A stretch of 64,000 nt of DNA from NCBI RefSeq assembly GCF_020085105.1, contig NC_058053.1, forward strand, positions 2,827,388 to 2,891,387, read 5' to 3'. The translations under genes were made by a program, and so were the position numbers. Positions within the stretch are counted from its first letter, which is position 1, and the number at the start of each line of letters is the position of its first letter. The notes beneath the pieces were generated by a model. That model was not told where the DNA came from. It made no database searches and saw only the letters and a list, made by a program, of their open reading frames with translations. Shown here piece by piece: positions 39,201 through 51,600 of the stretch. This DNA comes from Siniperca chuatsi (lineage: Eukaryota > Chordata > Actinopteri > Centrarchiformes > Sinipercidae).

Positions 39201-41038
39201 CTTTTTCATTGTCACATATACAAAGGATTTGCTCTGTGCCTCTGAGCTCCTGGAAGAATGTACTGAAAGTCTCAACAAGAGGGTCCTTCTTCTCACTCAC
39301 TGTTGACAAAAGTAGGAAAATGACAAGGAATCTCTTGTTGGGAAGCACATCTTTCCGACACAAGAAAGAAATCACATCTCGAATGGAGGCTCCCTTGTCC
39401 ATCAACCACTGATCTATGTCTGAGGGTGCCTCATCCTCAATACCTCCATTACAGAATATCCAGCTGGTGTTTCGAGTTAATTTCAACTTGTTTGCAATGT
39501 CCTCAACTCCTTCTGTGATTTTATACTGTGCTGGTAAATGGACATTTACTGTACTCTGCTGTTCGAAGTGACACTGCAATCCATGTTTAGTTGACTCTGG
39601 ATCAAAGTCCAAAACAGCTGTTGGGTTGAGTTCTACAAGAAATCCTAGAGATTCAAACTGGATTGAATGTGATTTGTTAGTTACTATCACATACCGCTCA
39701 AAGTGTGACTTATCTAAAGAGAGGGATCCACCAGTTATCATCTGACTTAATCTAGAGCCTTGAGTACTGCTTTTTATCACGTTGAGGTGCTTCTCTTCTG
39801 CTTGTTTTCGGCGTTGTGATCGTTGTGCCATACTGTCAACAAACTGGTTGTACTCTTCCATATGTTTGGCAAATGTGGTTGGTGCGAGAAGATCCCTGCT
39901 GCTGCCGCCATCTCGTACAAAGAACTGTTTTGATGGTTTTGTTTCAGTTTTGGCCATTTCTTTACATTTAGCTTTTTTCTTGGCTTTTTTTGTGTCCATG
40001 TTGAAAGTGTGGTAGATGTTTTCTTCACAGATCGTAGAGTCAGGAACTATGTCCACTTCTATTACACATTTGTCAGATGATGTCATATTCGTATTGAGAA
40101 CCCCAACAAATCGGGGGGGTTTGATGCAAGTTTGAGCTGTCTGTTTGTGTTTGTGTTCAAAATAACCATCAATGGCAGATTTTAGTTCATTTGCATAAGC
40201 CTCTTTGTCCTCAGCAACCACTCCCAACACTTGACCGTGGATGTAGTCTGGCTTGTCCCCTATTCCAAAATGGATGGTGCCGTTGGTGCGGCTATTCATG
40301 CAGGCAGCTGCAAAGCGAATAACCTCAGCTGTGAACTTGCCCATTTTGGTTTCATCTGTTGTATTGATGAAAGCTTTATACTCGTGGCAGGGTTCAATAA
40401 GGTCTGAGGCACCTGATTCTGTAATATCAAGAATGCCGCTCTCCATGTATCTATATGTATCATGGTACCTACAAAATGGATAAGGCTTGTATGGTCTTCC
40501 AGAATGATTTGATGACCTTGTTGGTTCCTCTTTCTTTAGTTTCACTACCTCATCTCTGGAATGAATGATAAGTTTTGCTGGTCCAAAAGTCACACCCATT
40601 TGGGTTAAGTCTGTTGTATCTAAAAGCAAAAGGCTAGGCCCATTAATGTCCTGCTGAAACAGTATTTCTGCAACTCTGTCATCCACATCACCCAACTTGA
40701 GAGCCCATTCTCTCACTTGATGTTTACTCCAGTCCTTGATGTCAGGTGACAGATCCTCCTCCTGACTCTAAAATAAAGAGTGGTGTTATTTTTCCACATT
40801 TTCAAGTCAAATTACCGCACAATTATTTGTTGATCATATTTAGCGTTGAAGTATTAGGTGTAATAATGCACAACGACTTGCAGTGGTTTAATATGTAGGA
40901 AGTGAACAAACTTTACTGATAACTTTATCTTTAAATGCATTTGAATCTAATGTAAAATCTATTTTATTGTAGTTGTCTTCTCCTAAAATGCTGATCATTT
41001 CAACTGTTATTTACCTTCATTTCGCCTTGATCTGCCAT
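36250..41038 (-). CDS. samd9l: SAMD9/SAMD9L-like protein (sterile alpha motif domain-containing 9-like)
   Basis: Cytoplasmic innate-immunity protein of the SAMD9 family; mammalian members are interferon-inducible regulators of translation, growth and antiviral defence. Two coding exons: 41015-41038 (8 codons, starting ATG GCA GAT) and 36250-40767, joined in phase 0 over a 247-bp GT-AG intron, total 1,513 codons. A start inside the large exon would cut the SAM domain, since DIKDWSKHQVREWALKLG begins before any internal ATG. Visible order: SAM domain (about 17-80), an AlbA_2-like region (about 150-195, TNGTIHFGIGD), a P-loop ATPase-like core (GCGGTTLA near 677; LLMIDDFDD near 734), a helical TPR-like region, and an OB-fold-like end (VSFFTGFSMKGPVALDIN). 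Walker A has Thr where Lys is usual; I recall the same in mammalian SAMD9. Human SAMD9 is 1,589 residues, so length is near normal. No frame break. SAMD9 versus SAMD9L cannot be decided. Confidence 0.95.
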
Positions 41039-41165
41039 AACAGCGTCGGTTCCTTCTTTGCAAAAGAAGATCACTGATGCTACAAACATAATTCAAAAAG
41101 AGGAAATCACAATAGAGGACTAGACACTGCACATAAACACAAAATGTCATAGATTTCAGCTTTAC

Positions 41166-41227
41166 CTTCATTTTTCCTGATAATCCATGATAGCTGGCTC
41201 ACTTTTCACAAATCTTGACCACTAATG
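41166..41227 (-). pseudogene. Decayed duplicate of the samd9-like first coding exon, likely now a leader exon
   Basis: This 62-bp segment is flanked by AG and GT like the genuine exon at 41015-41079 and resembles it along its length (CATTAGTGGTC versus CATCAGTGATC at the start, ATGAAG at the end). Its ATG (41186-41188) opens only six codons before TGA, because one base is missing relative to the true exon. If spliced into the mRNA it would be a leader exon with a short upstream reading frame. Confidence 0.65.
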
Positions 41228-42522
41228 CTGCAAAAGAAAGTATAAATATTATTGATGTTTAAACAGAACAGGCAACAGCCTGATGGCAGATGCCAGGGGA
41301 GAGAGACTGGAGGAGAGAGGCATGCTGCTGCAAAAGCAACTCTTCTTGTGGAGAACGTGATGGACAATTAATGATAAGCCTCAAGTATTTTGGTTTAGGT
41401 CTGTGTCTATTTGTTGACCTAAATGAACTGAAGCCCACATGGAGCTCCCAGCATGGCAAGAGGACCGGAGTGGACCCGACTAAGCTGGCTCGACTATGCA
41501 GTTGAATGTGTGACACGGCAGGAGCGGAGCGACGGTGGAAAGCTAGCCAAGCTCACCTGGGGTTCAGGTAAGTCAAGGCATTTAACATATGTATGGCCTG
41601 TTAGTAGCTGGTACAGCCATAAGGCTTAGTGCTAATTAAAACCCTAGACCTTAAAACAATTCTTTTTACCAGTACTACCTGTGCCGTGACACCTGGCACA
41701 CGTCAGTGAAACAAAACCAGCACTATTATTAGTTACACCTGTGCTCTGCTTGTTATCACAAGTCATATGTCAGCCAAGAGAGAAGTCTGCTGTCTCACAG
41801 TATGCAGCACTGAGATATCACCCAACTGTAACAGGCACTGGAATAAAAAATGTATTATAATATAATAGCTAAACTAGCCTAAATAGGTATGGAACTGTGT
41901 TCTGTAATTACTAATAGATGTGGAGGATTGTTTTTCAACAGAAAAGATAAAGAGAGTTTTCCTACCAGGACATCTCAATAACCTTCAGTATTTGTAGTTT
42001 CAGCACTAGTGTGCATGAGATATACAACTGAATCTACTACATTTAAGTGTTGATGAATGCAACAGTTACACTAAAGTTATTAACACTAATATATACACCC
42101 ACACTGCAATGTTTTAATTCCACGTCTAATCTGTTTTCTCTATAATATCTGTGTAATGTCTAATAGTGCAGTGAGAGGCTCTCTGCTGCCAGCTGTGGTT
42201 AAAATAAAACCCGGAAGAAGCTGTCTGGATTACACAATTCCAACGACGCCTATTCAGCAAACAGAACTATCAGAATATAACGTGTAATTGATTAAGTGAT
42301 TTTATTGCTATGGGTGGGATTGAAATCAATGCGAGATCAAAGTGGAAACAAGAAGTATAGGCTATTCTCCACAGATTCGAAATCACACAAACCGTAAACC
42401 TGCAAGTCAAGTGCAGTAACTGCAGACAGACATCAGCCGGGCTGGGCTAACAGGCTACATCAGAAAACTGAGGGTGATCACACTGTTTCCACACTTCACA
42501 TACAAGGGGAAAACACACTTAC

Positions 42523-42605
42523 CCATCCCGGACAGCTGATGAGTCGACCGCGCAGTCTGCTGTCCTCGCCGTCATGCGTCCGCCTTCCTGCAGGTCCTGA
42601 TGAGA
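42523..42605 (-). other. Probable first, non-coding exon of the samd9-like gene
   Basis: A CpG-rich segment ends at a strong minus-strand donor (GG|GTAAGTG, exon end at 42523). It lies about 1.3 kb upstream of the duplicated leader exon and just downstream of an interferon-response-like site. It contains an ATG (42573-42575) whose frame would close soon after the next exon. The 5' boundary is a guess. Confidence 0.45.
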
Positions 42606-42667
42606 AAGAGCCCTTCAGGAGCCTGATGCGGAACACTGTCAGTCCTCAGGAGGGCGGTCAGTTCAGA

Positions 42668-42679
42668 GGAAACGAAACC
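42668..42679. promoter_or_regulatory. Interferon-response-like element (ISRE/IRF site)
   Basis: GGAAACGAAACC fits the IRF core AANNGAAA and is close to the ISRE consensus. It lies about 80-150 bp upstream of the probable first exon of the samd9-like gene. A second GAAACG-containing site is on the opposite strand near 42718-42730. Placement fits interferon control known for mammalian SAMD9/SAMD9L; activity is inferred. Confidence 0.55.
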
Positions 42680-42731
42680 TATGCAATATTCAAGGAAACG
42701 GTAACTACTGTATAGGTATCGTTTCTTTAAC

Positions 42732-45030
42732 CCAACCAACTGGTTGACTCCTGGCTGAAAGGCGGGGTGTAACTGTAATTTGTGATTTACCAGGTGCGTC
42801 ATCACATTCCTCCTAAAGATGCAAGGAAGCAATTCTTTTCACTCAATCAGTGGAAACCTCCAAATGTAAGCTACTGAATGCAGAGCCTCTGTTGAATACC
42901 TCCTGCTCAGCTGATGCTGTTGATTACACACCTGAAACGTGTCTTTGAATATCAGGCTGTATGATCTCTCTCTCTGACAACAGGGCCGTGTTATCAAGCT
43001 GCCAGTATGCTTCAACAGAAGTGCTTGTCTGATGGAATATCTTCTAAAGAAGTATACTGTCTCTGGTGCACGATCCCTATGGCCCATTTTGTGTGTTAAT
43101 GACAGGTTCACAATTTTTCAAGACTTTAAAAACAATATGTACATGCCCATAGAGAAGCAGTTTTTGGTCGTAGCAGTAATTCCTCTTCATACTGGCCACG
43201 AAGAGATCACTTCCAAAGGCAATTCCAATGTAAGACATGGGGGACACAATCCACGGTCCTCTTTGCATTCCAGGCTTAAGCATTCAAAGTTAGCCAAATC
43301 AAGAGAGTATCTTCCAAAGTCTTTTCAGTACAAAATACCCACTGTGTGCATTCTGTAGCCAACATTAGAGATAATAATGTTTTGTTAGCAGCGGGGTTGA
43401 AGAATAAAGACCATTCCTGAACAAAATGACAGGTATTTTTAAGCTGTTTCATGTGTTGCAGCTCACCAGCTAGCTATATAGCCTGCAAATTGGTAATTAG
43501 TTATGTTATGTATTAACAATTTAAATGAAGGTTGATTGCCTATTATATTAATAACATGTTGAAACTTTTGTACACACATACACACACACAGGGCATGAGG
43601 CTTAACATTTCAAAGTGTTGTCCTGCAGACTTGCTGACTGCAGGGAAAAGCTGACTAGCTGTTGCAAACAGAATTACATTTATACAAAGAAACAGGGATA
43701 TCAGAAAGAACATCATGTACTGAGGACAGTATGTATTGTAATGACCATGAGTGGAAAAGTATCAGTTTTGGGGAACGAAGCAGAGACTTTAGCAACTTAC
43801 AAACAGAGGAAGTGTAGGATTCCTCCACCAGGGCGCTGTCTCCACACGAAGGGAGGACTCGTGTGCCAAGAGGCTGGACCAGCCTGTGCACCACCGAAGG
43901 GAGAGCAAGTCTAAACCACAGCTCCTCCCCACCTCTGAAGAAACCTATCAGATAGTTGCACATTCTCATTTAAAACTCTGTGTAATGTTAAGAATAACAT
44001 TCTTTTTTAGGATGATGGCTACAGATTAACAGCTCGCTGGTTTTCTGAATAGAAAATATCCTTGTACAAGATGCTTTTGATCCTCCAATGCTTTAATAAA
44101 TGCCAAATTAAGGAATAGCTTCTCTCCAGACTTTTCTTTTGCAAATAAATGAACAAGCTGACAGTTAATGCCTAACCGTGAAACCAAAATAACATATACA
44201 TTTCTCTCTGTTGGGTACTGTTTTTTTTCTCAAAGGAGAGCACAGGCCATGTGATTTACAGAGCAGGTATGACACAGCAGAATAACATGCAGTAAAAGTT
44301 TGTTATATTTTCACTGTACTTCCATCATGTCTCTGTGCTTGTGATTTTCTGTGAATGTGCTCAGGAGTTGGTCAAGAGGTAAGATTGAAAATACAGAGAA
44401 ACACTTTAATTCTGCTGAATCTCTCTCTGCCCACCATTGAGCCATTGAGTCTGGTTCTATCCAAGGAAGAAGTTTTTCCTTGCCCCTGTCGCCTAGTGCT
44501 TGCTCATAGTGGGATTTGTTGGGTCTCTGTAATTATTATTATAAAGAGTACGGTCTAGACCTGCTCTATAGGAAAAGTGCAATGAGATAACTTCTGTTAT
44601 GAATTGGCGCTATATAAATAAATTTAATTGAATTGATAAACATAATGAATGTGTAAATAAAGGTGTGTTCTTTAGCTTATTAGACTGACACAATTAACAA
44701 CTGTTACAGTTCCAAATTCCCAAATTGGACTTTCCTATACCTTTAACTGAAATAAGACCTCAATTGAAAACCTTTAAATAGCTCACACACTCCAGCATTA
44801 ATGGCACCATAAATAGGAAAAAAACACAATCATTAAATATAATTCTTTTTTAAAATCAGCACTTTCTTTTGCTTTTTGCGCAAAATCACAAGCGCAACTT
44901 GAGGGAAGGGAAAACTTGGCTTTTACAGCTTTTACATAAAACAGTTGATCATATTTTTTACTCACTGTCTCAACAGGCATTTTCATATACCTGAAAAAGA
45001 TCTGTGGACCTATAGCCAACGGTGCAAAAT
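42732..45030. other. Interval between the samd9-like promoter and tfcp2l1, no gene seen
   Basis: No supported coding exons. It includes a short CA tract near 43578-43590 and a retroposon-tail-like repeat at 44385-44640. A relatively GC-rich segment at 43820-43930 (CACCAGGGCGCTGTCTCC) has no recognised identity. Confidence 0.55.
44385..44640 (+). repeat. Retroposon-tail-like repeat common in fish genomes
   Basis: Contains TTTTTCCTTGCCCCTGTCGC, GCTTGCTCATAGTGGGATTT, GTTGGGTCTCTGTAATTATT, GGTCTAGACCTGCTCTATA and GGCGCTATATAAATAAA, ending in repeated TTGAATTGA. That order and the short tandem tail are typical of a widespread teleost retroposon 3' end. The family name was not determined. Confidence 0.65.
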
Positions 45031-45032
45031 AC

Positions 45033-45660
45033 TTTATTTTGAGTGAAATACACTCATCATAGAGCCATGGCGGTCAAAATCATCCTCCAAACTGCAACAC
45101 AGCATGTCTGTTTAAACATACAGTCGGCCTATGTGCATAAACACCTCACTTCTACCAAATTTCACATTACACCTCATCAAGACAAGAGGCCGTATAGCAT
45201 TAAGAAACAGAAACCGTCAATAGACATCACAGCATTTCATGGGGCAAGCATGGAAATAGAGCTTTGCATTAAAACAACATGATACACTTTTGTTCATTTG
45301 TCTTTTCTATTGTCTGCATGGTGATGTGTGACATTTACTTTGCTTTATTATCATTCAAGTCATTAACTTGCATTTACAGGTGTTTAAGCCAAAAATGTAT
45401 GCACATGTGAAGGAGTAATGCAGCAGTGGTTACCAATAATTACAAGGCATATCAAACACGAACTTAACAAAAATACAAATAAAACAGGAAAATGAAAGAA
45501 AACAAAACAAAACCACAAAATCACCAGTAGACCCAATGCTTAACAGCATGTCAGTGTACTGTAAGTCTTAGTAAATGCCACATATTGTAGTCTAGAAGGA
45601 CTTATATACAGTCTGTACACTTCCACTGATGAAACTTTGAACCTCCTGAGCACCTGTTGG
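45033..45660 (-). other. tfcp2l1: tfcp2l1 3' untranslated region
   Basis: Sequence beyond the stop codon at 45661-45663. Minus-strand AATAAA signals occur at 45344-45349 and 45033-45038. The boundary is inferred from the more distal signal. Confidence 0.5.
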
Positions 45661-48600
45661 TCATTTCAACACAACGTGGTAGCCATCAGCGTTTTCATCT
45701 GTGTAACAGAAAACAATCCAGTAAAAGATCATTCAAAAATGCCAATCAAGCTGCACAGGATGCTACTGAATGTTTTAATGTGAGTTGTGAAATTAAAGGT
45801 TAACTATAAAAATAATTACCCTTTATAGTGCTGAGAATAAAGCTTGTTTCCTCCCTGAAGTTCTGCACCATCTGAAACAAATGGATCGACCGATGTAAAC
45901 ACAGCTAATCTCCACTTCCAAAGTGCTGCATATCAAAATCAGGAAAAAGGTCCACCTGTAGTTCATCATCATTTATAAATTCCTATCCTCACGAACAACC
46001 ATCCATTTACAGGTGTTAATAATTAGCTTTTGCTAGCCTAGAAATGATAGTGGTAAATAGTCAGCTCTAGAGAAAAGCTTTCTCACTGTAGATCGCACTC
46101 TTTTGTTCCTGTAAATCTAAGCTCAGTAATTGTCTATGCCAATGTTTTGCTCTGTGTTTTTCTGGTGGGCCGCTGGTAAATGTACTGCAACAACTGTGTT
46201 TGGTCAGCTTTGGCTGTTTGGCTGTTTGTCCTACGAGTTTCCGATGCTGGTGGAGAAGTTGCGCTGCTTCAGTACTATTACATGGCAATAGTCTTGTGTT
46301 CGGCAAAGAGACCAAGCGAGATAGAAGTTACCTGAATGTAGCTCCAGTCCTATAAGTACAGTATGTGCTACGCCTAATGTTGCTCTGTATCTCAGTGACA
46401 GTACAACCTGAGGGCGTATAATACATATGTCAAGTGACCGGGTGAAATCTGACTGTAAATCAAAACCTACACCTCAAGTAACAGGACAGCCACTAAGGTC
46501 CAAAGGTACGAAGAGTTAGTGGTTGATAGAGGAGATGTAAGGATACCTCGTCAGAGACTAAGACATGGATCCCGGTGGGTTTTTGTCTGTAGATGTGTGT
46601 AATCTGCTGTGGAGTGATGCTGTACAGCATAGCGATCTTTTCAGCCAGGTCCAACAGCGTCAGCTCCTCCAGGTACAGAGCGTGGTAGACTGCAGGGAAG
46701 ACATGAACGAGCTTCATGTGCACTTCCATGACTACATTAGACCAACCATTATGTTTTAACTACGACCTCAGTAATAAACACATCATTGAATTTACACTTT
46801 TCCGACAATGTCGCCAAAAACTGAACATTATGAGCGTCACAAGGTTGAATTTATGGCAGAGCTGGTGTATTGGATTGCATTAGATTGTACAGGTGTACCT
46901 AATAAAGTGGCCACTGAGTGTACATGCACATATAAGCGCGTTGAGAGGTCGGACTAGACTAGAAAGTCGCTATAGAAGTACAGTCCATTTACCATATAAT
47001 AAGAATCATATTGTACGGTATGTGCACTTACTGTCTCCACCTCCTGGCTTGATGGGAGGTTGATGTCTGGCCTGCTGCTGACACACATAGATGGTAAGAC
47101 GGGGCTGCATACACCTGGAAAATGGGAGCAGAGCCTGTAATACTAGTACAACTGTAGGTAGAACATGCAGTAGTAACATGACTCAAGATGGTTCTTTGTT
47201 TGCTCTCTTGTCTGCCCGAACACAATTTTAGGATTTAAATGCAGGTAACGGGAAGGTTCTGTGTTGTCAAAGTTCTCTTACACAAATCTGTATTCTTTTT
47301 TTAATTTACTAGCTTTGTTGTGATAAAATGGATGATTTGACCTCTTTGGGCTGTGATCACATATTGACATGAGACCATGAGAAGTTTACAGTAGAAATGT
47401 CTCTTTGGTGGAACGTCCAACAACTCATAGACATCTGAACATGACAAGTAGGCACTGCTTTTTGTCAGGGATCACAAGCCAAAAAAAGGTTAGGAACCAC
47501 TGGTTTCATATTTAACATATTTAAAGCTTATCATATAGTTTCATATGTAAAATCTGAGAAGTATAGTAGTCAGATAAATGTAGTGAAGTGAAAAGTATAC
47601 TATTTCTTCTAATATGTAGTGGCGTAGAGGGAAGTTGGAAATAATTGTTTTATTATTAATGCACTAACCCTAATTACCAACAGAATTTTGAATTATATTA
47701 CAACCAGAATTATATATTCATAGGTCATATACTGTGTTAACCTCTGTATTGATGCCTAGTACTTTCTGAACTCTGCAACTCTACAAAGAACTCTGTGCTT
47801 TGGTCTTTGACTGATGTTGATTTCTACCGTCCTTTAAGGAGAATGTTAACTGTGGAGAAAAAATATTACTGGAAAAAACAAGTAGTCAGTGAGCCCTGAG
47901 TAGTGAACAATAATAAGATTTTGAAAAGTGAAAAGTAATTTCCCTAGTGGAAATTATGCCCTTCCACGGAGGCAAAGGAAATTTGTGCTGAGCTTTCGCA
48001 TAGACAATTCGTGCTGTTGACTAAGTGTGAACCGTCTGACAGTGCTGACCTTTGAGGCCATGGGAAGAAATGGAGTCCAAAATGGAGGAAGGTATCATAT
48101 TAGCGGAGTCATACCTTCCAGTTTCATATAACCCTCCTTTGCCTAATGAACAACGACAATAGATCTTTCCTACCCCCGTATCCATTTTTCCATGAACAAA
48201 ACTAGCATCAACCAGCAGTAGCCCCTGCACGAAACACAAGTAGTCTGTACGTCACCCAGCTTCCAGCAACACCTACAGTATTTTGCAAGGACAAAAACAG
48301 AGCAAAACAACAAAAGCTGTGCCCAATTCTGATGTGACTGAGCACTTAGAAGCGTATTTCAATGTCTCACCTTCTTTTCATGGTGTTAAAGAGGCGAATA
48401 CCGTCTGCTGGGCCGCAGATCTGGATCAGATCCTCCCTGCTCATCCTCAATAGATCAGCACCTGCAACAACAGCAGAAAATCTATTCTGCTTCTTTCCTG
48501 CTCAAAAATATTCAGTGAGTTCCTCCGATTTCTTTGAGTCACCCAGCTGTGTGCCTGCTCTCCCCTGCTGTAAATTTGTTCGATGGTTCAAAATATGTTG

Positions 48601-51600
48601 TGTGAATTTTACCCCCGTTACCTGAGAAGCTGGAGAAGAGCCTTGAGAAAGGTGAGAACCTGTGACGGTGCAGCCACTGCTGAGTGTCCTGCAGCGAGGA
48701 TGATGGCAGAAGGTGCTACATGTCAAAAAGAAGAAGAGCCCTTGAAATGAGTATAGCAGCACAGCATCCACTGTCTCCAAATAATGGCCTAAAAGGAATA
48801 AGAGAGCAACATTAACACTTTCGCGCTGCACTGTTCTCCGTTACTTACATCAGAGCAGCCGGGCATGAGCAGCTCCCCTTGCTGGTTTGGAGAACAGTTG
48901 CTACAGAAATGTGCACATGAAGAAGAAAGAACAGATTGGGGAGACTGGATGAGCATTTTGTTCATACTGCTCTGAAACACATCTGTCTGTCCGTTTACTG
49001 ATAAAAAACAAAGGGTCTGTTTTTAATTCTGTTTATAAAGCACAGGTTGTGAAAGTTCATGCTTCTGCACAGCATTGAGTAATCCTGGTAAGCACCCATA
49101 GAGGGAGCTGTTACCACTGTTAGTATTCCACCACTGGTGCTGTGGTCAACCCCAGGCTTTCACTGCCTTTTGATCTCTGAAACTGCCATCAAAGCTACTG
49201 AAACGCAGTCAAACCAAATAATACATTTTTACATTGTAGTCTTTAGCGATCACGTTAACAATCAATGCAACTTTTAGTCCACCTTGACATTAATCTACAG
49301 ATTTCCTACAGAGCTTTACTAAACAAAGTGAATAAGGCTGGTGCAAACCAAAATGGTGACATTCGGCGGAAATGCTGACTCACCCATCTGTGAAACTACA
49401 GGATGTTGGTGAGCTGTGGTAAACTGGTGACGGAGTGCTGCTGCTGCTGTGGCTGGTGAGATTTAGGGCATCAGGCCAAGGGGAACACTTGAGGGGGAGG
49501 GGGAAGAGAAGGAGGAAGGTGTTTTCTAAATATTAAAAATATTCTATTAAAGCTGCAATAATCAGTATTTTTATACCAACAATGGATCAAATGTCTATGT
49601 GTAATTTAATGGGTATTACTTGTAATAAGGAACCTACAAAGAATTATCGCCCAACTCAGCCTTTTAGCCTCCTTTAGCCCATTGTTTTGGTTTTTTCTTC
49701 TCATCAACCTCTGCAGCAGTAAACCCACTGTAGACTAACCTGCCCAGCACCAAACAACATGGTAACGGTAAATGGACTGTACGTATCTATAACGCCTTTC
49801 TAGTCTTTTCTGACTACTCAAAGCGCTTCAACTACATATCACATTCACCCCATTCACACACATTCATACACTGATGGCATACTAAGTGCTCATCAGTCCA
49901 AGGTAACTAATCACACACACTCACACACACTGTGGCAATTTGGGGTTCAGTGTCTTGCCCAAGGACACGTGGGCTGGGGGAAGCTGGAACGAACCGCCGA
50001 CCTTCCGATTGGTGGACGACGCGCTCTACCACTAAGCCACGTGCAGTCAAAGTTAGCAACTAGCTGATGAGCAGCTAAAATACTCAGGAGTTGGTGGAGA
50101 CCAAAACAGAGAAACACGACTCCAAATGAATGCTAATGTTGCTCTGAGTCTGCTCGATGTGTAAACAGGCACAGTTTGCCATAACATTGTCATCTACAAG
50201 GTAATATACAGATGTCAGTGTTGTGTTCTTAGCTTGTTATCCTGCCCCCAAGTGGCCAATATATGATAAAAATGCAGCTTTAAAATCTTTGACTTGAAGT
50301 ATTGCGCAAAAAACTTTCAGTAAGTTTAGTTTTTTCTTTTTTTAATCTTTATTTTTAGCCCAGGAGGAAACGCTATCTAGCTTTTTGCACTTAATTTCAC
50401 CAACCAAGCGTACATAAAGTAGTTAGCTCCACCTCAACCAGTTACAATATTAAATTGCTGCTTATATGTTAATGCATCAATAATAATAATACAATAATAT
50501 TTAGGCCTATAATAATATAACACAGATTTTGCTGATAATACTTTTACTGAAGTCAAGTTTTAAAACCAGGACTTCAATTTGAATGCAGTATTTTTACATC
50601 GTGGTATTAGCACTTTCACTTAAGTAAAGGATCTAAGTACTTCCTCCAGCACTGGCTTTCAGTGACTTTTTGAGAACATACAGTGTATGTTTGTTTTTCA
50701 TGCAGATGAATGACAAACCAGATTAACAAGACACTAAAGTGACCACCATGAGTCCCAATCATTGACAGAGCTCAGCACCAAAGCAAGCACACTTAAAAAA
50801 AGACTCAAAACGAGCAAAGCAACATATTAACATACAGTGATGTAGTGCTGGGTTAAAATGTACTGTGGGCATGGAAGCAAAGCGAGAGGAGGAAAATATT
50901 CTGACTGGCAGGGGAAGCACATGAAAATATAACATAATAGTTGTATGGCTTCAGTGCTGATGAGATTAGATAAGTATCCAGATAACAATAGGACTTACCA
51001 CCGTGGGATCAATGAAGTTACAGCGTTACAACGCTACTGACAAAGTGAAAGCAAACAAAGGGTCCTCTCAGATCTGCTCTGTTATGTAATGTGGCCAGAG
51101 AAAGAGAACAGTGTGCCTCACCTCTTTTAGCACAGTGGTCTCATGGGATGGTTGATACTTTTCTCTGTCTTGAAGGGCCTTTTTATCAATCTTTTCCCTG
51201 TCTGTCTTCAGTTTGCGATCAGCTCCTTTAGGCTTCCAGAAAGAAATTTGACATTAGAAGTAAAATATATAAACCTGTCGAAAGATAAATGAAGTTGTAT
51301 TTCTGATGGACCATATAACCCAATGGTTATGAGATTACAGCATAACTTTATAAAACACAACAGCAGAAAACACGTAGGGAAGAAAGTTTCATACCTTGAA
51401 GACTTTGACCTGGCAGCTGGAAGAATGGACATGCTCCATGTATTCCCCGTGTTCATTGGTGGTGAAAGTGTCCACCTGGATACGAAAAGGCACTCCTTTC
51501 TCCCCACCATGCTTCCTGGGGGTGAACTCAGTGCTGATGCAGTTGACCTGAGAAGACATGACAAAAAAGGTTTGATAACTGCAAGTTTGCCATATATGTA

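Noticed and set aside
36322..40483. Many plus-strand open frames over 36-40 kb
   Set aside because: Antisense shadows of the samd9-like exon.
40714..40716. Start of the samd9-like protein at the first codon of its long open frame
   Set aside because: The codon is GTG and lies inside the SAM domain; an upstream spliced exon supplies a proper ATG and the missing SAM residues.
48842..48980. Longer version of the small tfcp2l1 exon starting at an AG near 48970
   Set aside because: That acceptor would give the wrong phase after the exon ending at 49384. The acceptor before 48900 keeps the frame and matches the family.
49985..50042. tRNA-like sequence with A and B boxes on the minus strand
   Set aside because: It is the head of a SINE: no credible full cloverleaf, and a repeat body follows.
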